Shown here: positions 63,988-64,000 of the stretch, one piece after another
Numbering within the stretch: position 1 is the first letter of the stretch
Layout: each line of letters starts with the position of its first letter
Origin: an uncultured Mesonia sp.
GTDB taxonomy: Bacteria > Bacteroidota > Bacteroidia > Flavobacteriales > Flavobacteriaceae
Direction: 5' to 3'
Assembly: GCA_947494545.1 (NCBI GenBank)
Contig: CANLVH010000006.1
Location: forward strand, 149,636 to 213,635
DNA length: 64,000 nucleotides
Notes under the pieces: model-generated
What the model saw: only the letters and a program-made list of their open reading frames with translations
Database searches by the model: none
What the model was told of the DNA's origin: nothing
Made by a program: the position numbers and the translations under genes

Positions 63988-64000
63988 TGAAAGTATTTCT

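Larger units (their letters stand above)
63682..64000. other. Right-edge non-coding region with terminator and tRNA-like sequence
   Basis: After about 200 AT-rich bases without a gene, the last 115 bases hold a minus-strand terminator (63887-63917) and a tRNA-3'-end-like sequence ending in CCA (complement, 63922-63924). These are treated as separate entries. Confidence 0.55.

Overview
This window looks like chromosomal DNA of a member of the Flavobacteriaceae (Bacteroidota). It is AT-rich, start codons follow A-rich leaders rather than Shine-Dalgarno sequences, and several upstream regions carry the Bacteroidota-type -7 box TAnnTTTG. The protein families also fit: DUF7935-, DUF3810-, DUF349- and OstA-like proteins, small PorT-like outer-membrane barrels, S10 and M1 peptidases, and many short lipoproteins. 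No rRNA, insertion sequence, prophage or CRISPR array is visible. The only tRNA-like sequence is an odd 3' end at the right edge.

Layout. 1-5.0 kb: edge of a HAD phosphatase-like gene, thioredoxin reductase, tryptophan 2,3-dioxygenase, acetyl-CoA synthetase, and a secreted 5-hydroxyisourate hydrolase interrupted by an in-frame TAA. 5.0-19.7 kb: housekeeping genes (TsaC/Sua5, UvrD-type helicase, GltB-like FMN protein, patatin, M1 aminopeptidase, RecG, PheT, thioesterase). 19.8-29.6 kb: small membrane and envelope proteins, an M48 lipoprotein protease, two tandem MsrB reductases, dihydrolipoyl dehydrogenase, a Dph6-like ATPase, AroQ, and four small outer-membrane beta-barrels. 29.7-36.7 kb: XerD-type recombinase, aldo/keto reductase, PepD, DUF3810 protease-like protein, rRNA/tRNA methyltransferase, Ste24-type protease. 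36.7-51.8 kb: a long co-directional run of Rel/SpoT, Fur, PurA, OstA-like protein, class III aminotransferase, TPR protein, two DUF368 proteins, AroE, DUF349 protein and S10 peptidase.

52.7-63.7 kb has a different character. It holds a Crp/Fnr regulator followed by many small redox and cupin proteins: two YceI proteins, three pirins, two NADPH-dependent FMN reductases, a frameshifted flavodoxin-like gene, an MDR quinone reductase, a DUF5996 protein, a GNAT, and a small cupin. Mixed in are decayed genes: a lysozyme-inhibitor-like lipoprotein with an in-frame stop, and a catalase cut off at about 190 residues. I read this as an accessory electrophile/quinone or oxidative-stress island that is partly decaying. 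That reading is inference.

The most unusual DNA-level signal is a 10-mer, TTCCGTAAAG (or its complement CTTTACGGAA), which I counted 14 times on both strands, in several reading frames and between genes. Two copies form an inverted pair just after a stop codon, the arrangement known for DNA-uptake sequences elsewhere. A REP-like palindromic repeat related to GTCACCTTGAGCGCAGTCGA occurs at about 24.95, 58.79 and 63.94 kb.
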